Origin: Acidimicrobiales bacterium
GTDB taxonomy: Bacteria > Actinomycetota > Acidimicrobiia > Acidimicrobiales > Ilumatobacteraceae
Reading direction: 5' to 3'
Assembly (NCBI GenBank): GCA_030832455.1
Contig: JAURJB010000012.1
Location: 1-33,800, forward strand
Length of the DNA stretch: 33,800 nucleotides
The position numbers and the translations under genes are program-made. The notes below the pieces were generated by a model. It saw nothing but the letters and a program-made list of their open reading frames with translations, searched no databases and was not told the DNA's origin. Positions 16,445-24,082 of this stretch are shown here, piece by piece (the first letter of the stretch is position 1; the number at the start of each line of letters is the position of its first letter).

Positions 16445-17659
16445 TTACGCCTTCGCACGGGTGCGACGCAGCAGTGGATCCGCAATCCGTAATGCATTAT
16501 CGGCGAATCGCATCACCCTGCCGGCAGCGCCAGGTGTGGAGGAATCAATCAAATTTCCCATGACAGCTAGCGTGATGTCGGCGGCTGCTTGCGTACCAAC
16601 GGCAATTCGTAGACCCGGCTTCAGCAACCACGGGTGCCCAATAATGAAACTGAATCTGCGACCAGTGCGCAGAAAAGCATCGAATCTTTCGCCAACTTGG
16701 TGGTCGTAGTCAACTGGCGCAGTTTGGGGATTATTGACGAAACAAGCAACTGCCAACATCGCTGATTCGAGTGCATAATCGATGCCTTCGCCGTTCATCG
16801 GGTTCACAAAACCTGCAGCATCCCCAATAGCAACCCAACCGCGCCCATGTCGACGAACACAACTCATTGGCAGTCGCCATGCACGTGGCTTATCTATATA
16901 GTCACCAAGTGACCACGGTTCACGAACGATCGATGCGTATTGATCAAGCAGCGTATTGAGATTGAGCTTCTTGAACCCCTTCATCGTGCTGAGTGCACCA
17001 ACGCCAATATTGACCGTGCCGTCTCCTGCCGGAAACATCCAGCCATAACCCGGCACCGGTGTTCCGTGTTCGTCACGAAGACTGAGACATGCTTCGAGAT
17101 GACGTTCGGCATGACGAGGTGTTGGCGCATACGCACGAATCGCTAAACCAAAGGTCTCATCCGGGTCGCGAACTGCACCAAGCGTTTTTGCAGCGGCACC
17201 TTGCGCCCCTGTTGCCAGCACCACCATTGTTGCTCGCACGACTTCACCGTTTACTTTGACACCAATGGCCACATCGTCTTCAAGTACCGGCATTGCCTCG
17301 GTATTAAACCGAACGTCTGCACCTGCTGCAATCGCAACATCAAGCAAATGATTGTCAAATTTCTGTCGCGGCCACACTGCGCCATGATTTGGAAAACGCG
17401 ATGTTGTTGGCCATTGCAACTCGCGTTGCTTCTTGCCAGCGATCATGCGTAATCCATCAATGCGATGTGCAACCGAGTGGTCGATGTTCAGATCATCAAG
17501 CGCAGCGATTGCTCGTGGCGTGAGTCCATCGCCACACACTTTGTCGCGACCGTACGGACCCTTTTCGCACAACACCACTCGCAAGCCAGCACGGGCGGCG
17601 GCAATGGCAGTCGCAGAGCCTCCGGGTCCTCCACCGATGACCGCGATATCGAATTGCAT
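16445..17659 (-). CDS. Geranylgeranyl reductase family FAD-dependent oxidoreductase (MenJ-like)
   Basis: 404 residues. N-terminal FAD-binding Rossmann motif GGGPGGSATA at about 9-18, then CGDGL, then GDAAGFVNPMNGEGI near residue 280, the second flavin-contact motif of the family. The segment GYGWMFP matches the substrate-side PxxYxWxFP-type motif. The family reduces double bonds in polyprenyl chains (chlorophyll, archaeal lipid, menaquinone). In actinobacteria the usual role is saturating one isoprene unit of menaquinone (MenJ), and I infer that here. It lies 24 nt upstream of the carboxylase fusion on the same strand and may share its transcript. Confidence 0.85.
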   Translation of the reverse strand: MQFDIAVIGGGPGGSATAIAAARAGLRVVLCEKGPYGRDKVCGDGLTPRAIAALDDLNIDHSVAHRIDGLRMIAGKKQRELQWPTTSRFPNHGAVWPRQKFDNHLLDVAIAAGADVRFNTEAMPVLEDDVAIGVKVNGEVVRATMVVLATGAQGAAAKTLGAVRDPDETFGLAIRAYAPTPRHAERHLEACLSLRDEHGTPVPGYGWMFPAGDGTVNIGVGALSTMKGFKKLNLNTLLDQYASIVREPWSLGDYIDKPRAWRLPMSCVRRHGRGWVAIGDAAGFVNPMNGEGIDYALESAMLAVACFVNNPQTAPVDYDHQVGERFDAFLRTGRRFSFIIGHPWLLKPGLRIAVGTQAAADITLAVMGNLIDSSTPGAAGRVMRFADNALRIADPLLRRTRAKA

Positions 17660-17737
17660 ACCTGCGAGCCTGTCACTAACCGTTTAGCAATGCCAACACT
17701 GGCTCACTGCATATTGGGCACATGATGTTGAACACAT

Positions 17738-17813
<76 letters not shown>

Positions 17814-17833
17814 GCAACGTACATCGAAACCAC

Positions 17834-17855
17834 TTCATGTGATGGCACACATGAA
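17834..17855. repeat. Inverted repeat between the two tRNA genes
   Basis: Perfect 8-bp arms TTCATGTG and CACATGAA around a 6-nt loop, in the 53-nt spacer between the tRNA genes. It has no T-tract, so it is more likely a processing hairpin or operator than a terminator. Confidence 0.4.
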
Positions 17856-17866
17856 TGGAGCTTTCG

Positions 17867-17939
17867 CTCCGAGGGTGGGGATCGAACCCACGACCCACGG
17901 ATTAACAGTCCGTTGCTCTGCCAGCTGAGCTACCTCGGA
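17867..17939 (-). tRNA. tRNA-Asn (anticodon GUU)
   Basis: Complete cloverleaf on the minus strand: acceptor TCCGAGG/CCTCGGA, D stem GCTC/GAGC, anticodon loop CTGTTAA giving GUU, T stem GTGGG/CCCAC and discriminator G. CCA is not encoded, unlike the neighbouring tRNA, so it needs CCA-adding enzyme. The 5' end lies 23 nt after the stop of the acetoacetyl-CoA synthetase gene, so the two tRNAs may be cut from a longer transcript. The 3' acceptor strand also takes part in a small GGAGC-GAAA-GCTCC hairpin (17857-17870). Confidence 0.96.
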
Positions 17940-17962
17940 AGGACGGGCGCCAGCCTATCTAG

Positions 17963-19930
17963 TCATTTCCTCAGTTCGTCCATTGCGGCAATAACCGAAA
18001 TGCACTCAGGGTTGGCTATTGCCTCACTATTTCGCACTGGCCTGCCATTCACAGCGTCCGCCAAGGCCAACTCAACCAACTTGTTACTGCGAGTACGTGG
18101 CAAATCATCCACCCGCACAACTAGTGCCGGAACATGGCGCGGAGTACACGCGACTCGGATTCGCTGCTTCAGATCAGCAACAAGATCCGCTGTCAATTCT
18201 TTATTTGCAGCAAGTCGCACAAGCAAGACAATGCGCACATCGTTATCCCAGTCTTGACCGAACACCAGGCTTTCCAACACATCTGAATGTTGCTCAACCA
18301 CTCGATAAATCTCTGCAGTACCAATGCGCACACCACCAGGATTCAACGTGGTGTCGCTGCGGCCGTGAATGATCATGCCTCCGTGTTGTGTCCACGATGC
18401 AAAGTCACCTTGAGCCCACATCCCGCTCAATCGTTCGAAGTATGCAGACACAAACTTTGAACCAGGTTGAGATTGAATCGGGAAGCCTTCGTTTCCGTCG
18501 TTCCAGAAACCAATCGGCATGCTCGGAAACGGTTGACGACACACCAACTCTCCTGGAGTGAGTGGATTGTCATGCAACGAGGTCAAATGTTCGTCAACAA
18601 CATCAACTGCCATGCCAAGCATTGGGCCTTGAATTTCTCCGCGATACACCGGCTTCGTTGGATCGCCACCAACAAAACATCCACACAAATCTGTTCCACC
18701 AGAAATTGATGCAAGGTGCACGTCGCTCTTCACCGATTGATACACCCAATCAAAACCCTCGGGTGCAAGTGGTGATCCAGTTGAACAAATGGTGCGCAGA
18801 GAATTCAGCGCGTGCGTTTTGATTGGTTGAACATCTGCTTTTCGCAGCGAGTCAATGAATTTTGCGGACACACCGAGCAACGTGATGTGCTCTTCGTCAA
18901 CAATGTCAAACAAACGAGACATCGTTGGCACTGACGGCGCTCCGTCAAATAACACGGCAGTGGCACCAGAAGCCAACACCGACACCAACCAGTTCCACAT
19001 CATCCAACCAGTGGTCGTGAAATACAAAACGCGATCACCTGGTTGAACATTGCAATGCAACTGATGTTCCTTCATATGTTGCAACAACACACCACCCGTG
19101 CGATGCACGATGCACTTTGGTACTCCCGTTGTGCCAGATGAATACAACACGTACCACGGGTGATCAAAAGCGAAACGCTGCGGGCTTACAGGAGTGTCAC
19201 TACCACTGGCGACAAAGTCATCGTACGAAATAGTCCCCGAAGGAACTGTTGTTCCAACGTTGCTGACGACAACCGTTTCAACAACCGTTGGTAGACCTTT
19301 ACAAATTTCCGATAAGCGATCGAGACAATCGAATTGCTTTCCGTTGTAGAGATATCCATCTACAGCGAACAGAACTTTTGGCGCAATTTGACCAAAGCGA
19401 TCAAGAACGCCATTTGTTCCGAAGTCTGGCGATGACGACGAAAAGACTGCTCCAATTGATGCAGCACCAAGCATGACTTCGATTGCTTCGATGGAGTTTG
19501 GCAGCCAAGCCACCACACGATCCCCCGCGACGACCCCACGCGCTTGCAGAGCAGACGCAATAAACGAAACGCGTGCACGCAGTTCGTCCCACGAACGACT
19601 GCGTCGATTGCCTGCCTCGTCAATGGCAACAAGCGCTTCTCCGCCGCCACTCTTTGCCAGCATGTTCTCCACGACACTGAGGACTGCGTCGGGGAAAAAC
19701 CGCGATGTCGACATTGGTGCGCCCGGTTGTGCCGCGAGGAATGAACGCTCGCCCTTGTGCCCAACTACTCCACAGTCATCCCACACCAAAGACCAGAACT
19801 GTTCTGGCTGGTTGATCGACCACGCGTGTAAATCGCCAGATTCTTTGGCCAACTGAGCAAAATGAATCATTCGAGAGTGAGCGGTGCTCGCGCCTGTCGG
19901 CGCCCACAGGGCTTTGGCTACATCGGACAT
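17963..19930 (-). CDS. aacS: Acetoacetyl-CoA synthetase (acetoacetate-CoA ligase)
   Basis: 655 residues from the ATG at 19930, preferred over a GTG at 19936 because AGG lies at a better distance. Adenylate-forming fold: P-loop-like motif YSSGTTGVPK at 263-272, TTTGWMMWNWL typical of the AacS/ACS branch, RSDTTLNPGGVRIGTAEIY in the hinge region and TRSNKLVELA with the C-terminal catalytic Lys. It activates acetoacetate with ATP and CoA to acetoacetyl-CoA. It is divergently transcribed, 73 nt from a beta-keto acid cleavage gene whose predicted product is acetoacetate, which supports both assignments. Confidence 0.93.
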   Translation of the reverse strand: MSDVAKALWAPTGASTAHSRMIHFAQLAKESGDLHAWSINQPEQFWSLVWDDCGVVGHKGERSFLAAQPGAPMSTSRFFPDAVLSVVENMLAKSGGGEALVAIDEAGNRRSRSWDELRARVSFIASALQARGVVAGDRVVAWLPNSIEAIEVMLGAASIGAVFSSSSPDFGTNGVLDRFGQIAPKVLFAVDGYLYNGKQFDCLDRLSEICKGLPTVVETVVVSNVGTTVPSGTISYDDFVASGSDTPVSPQRFAFDHPWYVLYSSGTTGVPKCIVHRTGGVLLQHMKEHQLHCNVQPGDRVLYFTTTGWMMWNWLVSVLASGATAVLFDGAPSVPTMSRLFDIVDEEHITLLGVSAKFIDSLRKADVQPIKTHALNSLRTICSTGSPLAPEGFDWVYQSVKSDVHLASISGGTDLCGCFVGGDPTKPVYRGEIQGPMLGMAVDVVDEHLTSLHDNPLTPGELVCRQPFPSMPIGFWNDGNEGFPIQSQPGSKFVSAYFERLSGMWAQGDFASWTQHGGMIIHGRSDTTLNPGGVRIGTAEIYRVVEQHSDVLESLVFGQDWDNDVRIVLLVRLAANKELTADLVADLKQRIRVACTPRHVPALVVRVDDLPRTRSNKLVELALADAVNGRPVRNSEAIANPECISVIAAMDELRK

Positions 19931-19960
19931 CAGCACTAACCTAATGAAGCCGTTACAGGT

Positions 19961-19969
19961 ATTGACAAT
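19961..19969. promoter_or_regulatory. Short palindrome with TTGACA between aacS and the carnitine operon
   Basis: ATTG-A-CAAT is a perfect inverted repeat in the 73-nt divergent region, and it contains TTGACA, a consensus -35, at 19962-19967. The plus-strand -10 at ideal spacing (TGAGAT, 19985-19990) is weak and would start transcription inside the ribosome binding site. The element is better seen as a possible shared operator than as a proven promoter. Confidence 0.3.
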
Positions 19970-20003
19970 TAGCGGTTTTCAGACTGAGATCGAAGGGGAA
20001 ATC

Positions 20004-20897
20004 ATGAACTGGGGAGCATTCATTACGTGCGCTGTCACGGGCTCGGGAGAAACTGCGCATAAGAGCGACAAGGTTCCGGTCACTCCAGAACAAATTGCAA
20101 ACTCATGCATTGAAGCCGCGAAAGCTGGCGCTGCAGTTGTGCACATTCACGTTCGCGACCCACGCACCGGTCTTGGCTCGCGAGACACCGAACTGTATGC
20201 AGAAGTAGTTGATCGTGTTCGTTCGTCCGACACCGACGTGGTCATCAACCTCACTGCAGGTATGGGCGGCGACTTGGTGCTTGGTGGAGACGAGAACGTA
20301 TTGCCACTCGCTGCTGGCACCGACATGGTGGGTTCCACAGAACGCCTCGATCACGTCACTCGCCTACTCCCAGAAATTTGCACGCTCGATTGCGGCACCA
20401 TGAACTTCTCTAGCGGTGGCGACTACATCATGACGAACACACCAAGCGTGTTACGCAAGATGGCAAAAATTGTGCAGGACCTCGGAGTTCGTCCAGAGCT
20501 AGAAGTATTTGACACCGGCCACTTGGTGATGGTGAAGGATTTGTTGAAGGAAGGCCTGCTCGATGATCCAGTGATGATCCAGTTGTGCATGGGCATTGCA
20601 TACGGCGCACCAGACGATCCGAACACCTTCATGGCAATGGTCAATCAAATTCCGCAAGGTGCTGTGTTCTCGGCGTTCTCCATTGGTCGCATGCAGATTC
20701 CATTCGTTGCTCAGTCGGTACTTGCCGGCGGCAACGTGCGCGTTGGTCTTGAAGACAACCTGTACCTGAACCGCGGCGAACTTGCCACCAACGGCAAACT
20801 CGTTGAGCGCGCTGTCAACATTCTCGAGAACATGAACGTGTCCATCATGGGCCCTCAGGAAGTTCGCGAAAAACTCAAGCTCACCAAGCACGCCTAA
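20004..20897 (+). CDS. Beta-keto acid cleavage enzyme (BKACE/DUF849), predicted 3-dehydrocarnitine cleavage enzyme
   Basis: 297 residues from the ATG at 20004, which has AAGGGGAA just upstream; an ATG at 19943 would add an unlikely 20 residues. VVHIHVRDP carries the zinc-binding His47 and His49, and Glu250 in VGLEDNLYL is the third ligand position of the 3-keto-5-aminohexanoate cleavage (Kce) family. BKACE enzymes condense a beta-keto acid with acetyl-CoA and release acetoacetate plus a new acyl-CoA. Followed by an L-carnitine dehydrogenase fusion, the expected substrate is 3-dehydrocarnitine, giving betainyl-CoA and acetoacetate. Family is certain; the substrate is inferred from context. Confidence 0.93.
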   Translation: MNWGAFITCAVTGSGETAHKSDKVPVTPEQIANSCIEAAKAGAAVVHIHVRDPRTGLGSRDTELYAEVVDRVRSSDTDVVINLTAGMGGDLVLGGDENVLPLAAGTDMVGSTERLDHVTRLLPEICTLDCGTMNFSSGGDYIMTNTPSVLRKMAKIVQDLGVRPELEVFDTGHLVMVKDLLKEGLLDDPVMIQLCMGIAYGAPDDPNTFMAMVNQIPQGAVFSAFSIGRMQIPFVAQSVLAGGNVRVGLEDNLYLNRGELATNGKLVERAVNILENMNVSIMGPQEVREKLKLTKHA

Positions 20898-20906
20898 GGA
20901 CTCGAC

Positions 20907-22391
20907 ATGAGCAACATCCCTGGTCTGAACACCGTTGGCCTGCTCGGTGGCGGAGTAATTGGTGGCGCATGGGCGGCACGTTTTGTACTGAACGGTGTCG
21001 ACGTGAAGTTGTATGACATTGACCCGCAGGCAACTCGCAAAATGAACGAGATCATGGTGAATGCTCGTCGTGCATATTCCAAACTGACGCTTGCCCCCCT
21101 TCCCAAAGAAGGAACCATCACATTTGTGAACACGCCTGAGGAGGCTGTTACAGATGTTGATTACGTGCAGGAAAGTGCACCAGAACGCCTCGAGCTGAAG
21201 CAGGAATTGCTCGCTCGAGCCAGTAAAGCCGCATCACCGACCACAGTGTTTGGTTCATCAACATCAGGGCTTCTGCCAACGCAGATCCAAAAAGACATGG
21301 TGAATCCCGAGCGTTTCGTGGTGGTGCACCCCTTTAACCCTGTGTATCTCATGCCGCTTGCCGAAATTTGTGGTGGAGACTTAACGAGTGAAGCAACCAA
21401 ATTGCGCGCAAAAGAAGTAGTCACGGCAGTTGGCATGAAGCCGCTGATGTTGAGCAAAGAAATCGACGGCTTCATCGCAGACCGCTTGATGGAAGCACTG
21501 TGGCGCGAAGCATTGTGGTTGGTAAATGACGGCGTTGCCACTGCAGAAGAAATTGACGATGCCATGCGTTTTGGACCCGGATTGCGCTGGTCGTTCATGG
21601 GCACGTTCTTGGTGTATCGCATTGCCGGTGGCGAAGCAGGAATGCGTCACTTCATGGCACAGTTTGGACCATCACTGAAATGGCCATGGACCAAGTTGAT
21701 GGACGTACCAGAACTTGATGACGTATTACTGGAAAAGATTGTTTCGCAAAGCGACGATCAGGCTGGCACCGCCACCATTCGCGAGCTTGAAGCGCTTCGC
21801 GATGACTGTTTGGTTTCGGTGTTCCAAGCATTGCGTGGCAATAACTATGGTGCCGGAAAAGTACTCGCCGAATACGAACGTGAGCTCTTTGGTCGCGGAC
21901 CGGTTCCTGTGCTTGACCCGCTTGCTCCTTCCGTTTCGCACGAGATGGTTATTCCTGCCGACTGGACTGACTACAACGGTCACACCAACGATTCGCGTTA
22001 CTCACAACTTGCCAGCGAAGCAAGCGACACGTTCTTCCGCGCGATTGGGTTTACACCGGAGTACCTGGCAACGGGTCGAACGTTCTACACCGTTGAAGGC
22101 CACACGCGTTATCTCGACCAAACGCATTCAGGCGACAAAATCAAGGTGCTTACCCGCGTCGCGTCGTACGACGAGAAACGCATCCACCTGTGGTCTGAAG
22201 TGGTTCGCGAAGACGGCGTTGTTGCATTTACCGCAGAACACATCTTCTTGCATGTGGACACCAACACTGGCAAGTCGTCGCCAATGGGCAGCGAAATGAT
22301 GACAAAGTTGAAGCCAATAGGCGATGCACACGCAATGCTTCCTCAACCAGTTGGCATTGGCCGACGTGTTGGCGAAAAGCCTGCAAAGTAG
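20907..22391 (+). CDS. lcdH: L-carnitine dehydrogenase fused to a hot-dog (betainyl-CoA) thioesterase
   Basis: 494 residues. Residues 1-185 are a 3-hydroxyacyl-CoA-dehydrogenase-type Rossmann domain, with GGGVIG at 14-19 and an Asp at 37 suggesting NAD. HPFNPV at 141-146 contains the catalytic His, and a helical C-domain follows to about 325. Residues 345-470 form a 4HBT hot-dog domain with DYNGH at 355-359. This two-domain architecture is known for L-carnitine dehydrogenases of Rhizobium type, which oxidise carnitine to 3-dehydrocarnitine. The attached thioesterase is thought to release glycine betaine from betainyl-CoA. AAGGA lies 6 nt before the ATG. The gene starts 9 nt after the BKACE stop. 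Confidence 0.9.
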   Translation: MSNIPGLNTVGLLGGGVIGGAWAARFVLNGVDVKLYDIDPQATRKMNEIMVNARRAYSKLTLAPLPKEGTITFVNTPEEAVTDVDYVQESAPERLELKQELLARASKAASPTTVFGSSTSGLLPTQIQKDMVNPERFVVVHPFNPVYLMPLAEICGGDLTSEATKLRAKEVVTAVGMKPLMLSKEIDGFIADRLMEALWREALWLVNDGVATAEEIDDAMRFGPGLRWSFMGTFLVYRIAGGEAGMRHFMAQFGPSLKWPWTKLMDVPELDDVLLEKIVSQSDDQAGTATIRELEALRDDCLVSVFQALRGNNYGAGKVLAEYERELFGRGPVPVLDPLAPSVSHEMVIPADWTDYNGHTNDSRYSQLASEASDTFFRAIGFTPEYLATGRTFYTVEGHTRYLDQTHSGDKIKVLTRVASYDEKRIHLWSEVVREDGVVAFTAEHIFLHVDTNTGKSSPMGSEMMTKLKPIGDAHAMLPQPVGIGRRVGEKPAK

Positions 22392-22397
22392 GCAACG

Positions 22398-22904
22398 ATG
22401 AGCGCAGCGGTGTGGACACCTGGAACCGTGGTTCCTGCCCCGCTCAATATTTATACCTGCAAGGTTGAGCAGGACTGGGTGGACTACAACGGTCACATGA
22501 CTGAAGCCGCATACCTGACCGCAATGGGTTGGGGTTCCGATGCCTTGTTTACCTACATCGGTGACAACGACGAATACCGTGCGGCAGGTAATTCGTTCTA
22601 CACCGTAGAAACCCACATTGTGTATGAGGATGAAGCATTCCTTGATCAACCGCTGCACTGCACCACATTGGTTCTCGACATTGATACAAAGCGGATGCAC
22701 ATTTATCACGAGTTGTTCAATTCTGAATCAGGAAAAAGATTGTCAAATTGCGAGCAAATGTTGGTGCACGTTGACATGAAAGCGGGAAAGTCCGCACCGA
22801 TTCTCCCCCACGTCGCAGAAGCATTGAATGCGGTTTACGAATCACACAAACATGTTCCAACGCCAGAAAATGTTGGTCGTGTCATGAAAATCAAACACAA
22901 GTAA
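22398..22904 (+). CDS. Stand-alone hot-dog acyl-CoA thioesterase, paralogue of the LcdH C-terminal domain
   Basis: 168 residues, a single 4HBT-type domain with DYNGH at 29-33 and a FYTVETHIVYEDE stretch that parallels FYTVEGHTRYLDQ in the thioesterase half of the preceding gene. Starts 6 nt after it. Members hydrolyse acyl-CoA esters. Two related thioesterases side by side in one operon suggest two CoA esters to be cleaved: betainyl-CoA and possibly carnitinyl-CoA, for which no CaiB-like CoA transferase is present. Which enzyme handles which ester cannot be seen. Confidence 0.88.
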   Translation: MSAAVWTPGTVVPAPLNIYTCKVEQDWVDYNGHMTEAAYLTAMGWGSDALFTYIGDNDEYRAAGNSFYTVETHIVYEDEAFLDQPLHCTTLVLDIDTKRMHIYHELFNSESGKRLSNCEQMLVHVDMKAGKSAPILPHVAEALNAVYESHKHVPTPENVGRVMKIKHK

Positions 22905-22913
22905 AGGAACTAC

Positions 22914-24074
22914 ATGAACTTTGAACTGACAGACGAACAACAAGCAATTGTTGACACCACACGCACATTCACCGAGAAGGAACTGATTCCCCACGAAGAG
23001 CTCGTAGAAAAACTTGGGAATGTTCCTCCAGACTTGGTCAAGCAGATTAAAGAGCGATCAATCGCTGCTGGCATCTATGCATGCAACATGCCAGCCGAAT
23101 ACGGCGGTGGCGGACTTGACTCATTTGATTCGACTCTTGTAGACCGCGAGTTTGGCGCAACGTCATATGCGCTGCATTACATCGTTGCTCGCCCATCAAA
23201 CATCTTGCGCGCGTGCAAAGACGAGCAAATTCAGGAGTATCTCATTCCGACCATCACAGGAGAACGAGTTGATTGTCTTGCAATGAGCGAGCCAGACGCT
23301 GGTTCTGACGTTCGCGGCATGAAGTGCACCGCAGTGAAAGATGGCAAAGACTGGGTAATCAACGGAACGAAACACTTCATTTCGCACGCCGACCTTGCCG
23401 ACTACACCATCTTGTTTGCAGCTACTGCCGAGGAACAGACGTCGAAGGGCCCGAAGAAAAAGATCACCGGATTCTTGGTGGACTTCGACACCCCGGGTTG
23501 CGAAAAAGTTGCTGGCTACAACAGCGTTTCGAACTCTGGATACCACAACCTAATCATCAACTTTGATAACTGTCGAGTTCCAGAAAGCAAGATTCTTGGC
23601 GAGCTACATGGCGGCTTTGATGTTGCCAACGAATGGCTTGGTTCCACTCGTTTGCAGGTTGCAGCGGTGTGCGTTGGTCGCGCTCGTCGTGCATTGCAAA
23701 TGAGCATTGAATGGGCATCCACTCGCGAACAATTCGGTCAGCAGATTGGCAAGTTCCAAGGCGTGTCATTCAAGTTGGCCGACATGCAGACACAACTTGA
23801 TGCCGCAGAGTTGTTGACATTGCGTGCTGCCTGGAACGATGCTCATGGCAAGTTTGACGACGCGGAAATGGCTATAGCGAAAGTATTTGCGAGTGAAATG
23901 TGCCAGTTTGTTACCGATGAAGCCATCCAGATATTTGGTGGCATGGGATTGATGGACGAACTGCCTCTCGAGCGAATGTGGCGCGACACTCGCGTTGATC
24001 GCATTTGGGACGGCACGAGCGAAATTCAGCGTCACATCATTTCGCGTCAGCTACTTCGCAAGTACGGCGGCTGA
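22914..24074 (+). CDS. Acyl-CoA dehydrogenase, predicted gamma-butyrobetainyl-CoA dehydrogenase / crotonobetainyl-CoA reductase (CaiA-like)
   Basis: 386 residues, full length. MSEPDAGSDVRGMK is the flavin/substrate motif of the N-terminal half, followed by the beta domain and C-terminal helices with RVDRIWDGTSEIQRH. At the position of the catalytic glutamate of medium-chain acyl-CoA dehydrogenase (the Glu of YEGT) this protein has Asp366; E. coli CaiA has Gly there. The ATG has AAGGA 6 nt upstream. In this operon the likely reaction is oxidation of gamma-butyrobetainyl-CoA to crotonobetainyl-CoA with electrons passed to ETF. The substrate is inferred from neighbours only. Confidence 0.88.
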   Translation: MNFELTDEQQAIVDTTRTFTEKELIPHEELVEKLGNVPPDLVKQIKERSIAAGIYACNMPAEYGGGGLDSFDSTLVDREFGATSYALHYIVARPSNILRACKDEQIQEYLIPTITGERVDCLAMSEPDAGSDVRGMKCTAVKDGKDWVINGTKHFISHADLADYTILFAATAEEQTSKGPKKKITGFLVDFDTPGCEKVAGYNSVSNSGYHNLIINFDNCRVPESKILGELHGGFDVANEWLGSTRLQVAAVCVGRARRALQMSIEWASTREQFGQQIGKFQGVSFKLADMQTQLDAAELLTLRAAWNDAHGKFDDAEMAIAKVFASEMCQFVTDEAIQIFGGMGLMDELPLERMWRDTRVDRIWDGTSEIQRHIISRQLLRKYGG

Positions 24075-24082
24075 GTTCAACA

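Noticed and set aside
19962-19990. TTGACA-17-TGAGAT as promoter of the carnitine operon
   Set aside because: The -10 matches at only three positions and transcription would begin within the ribosome binding site of the 20004 start.
19884-20003. Upstream starts for the BKACE gene
   Set aside because: They would overlap aacS or add non-conserved residues; the ATG at 20004 has a good Shine-Dalgarno sequence and gives the normal family N-terminus.
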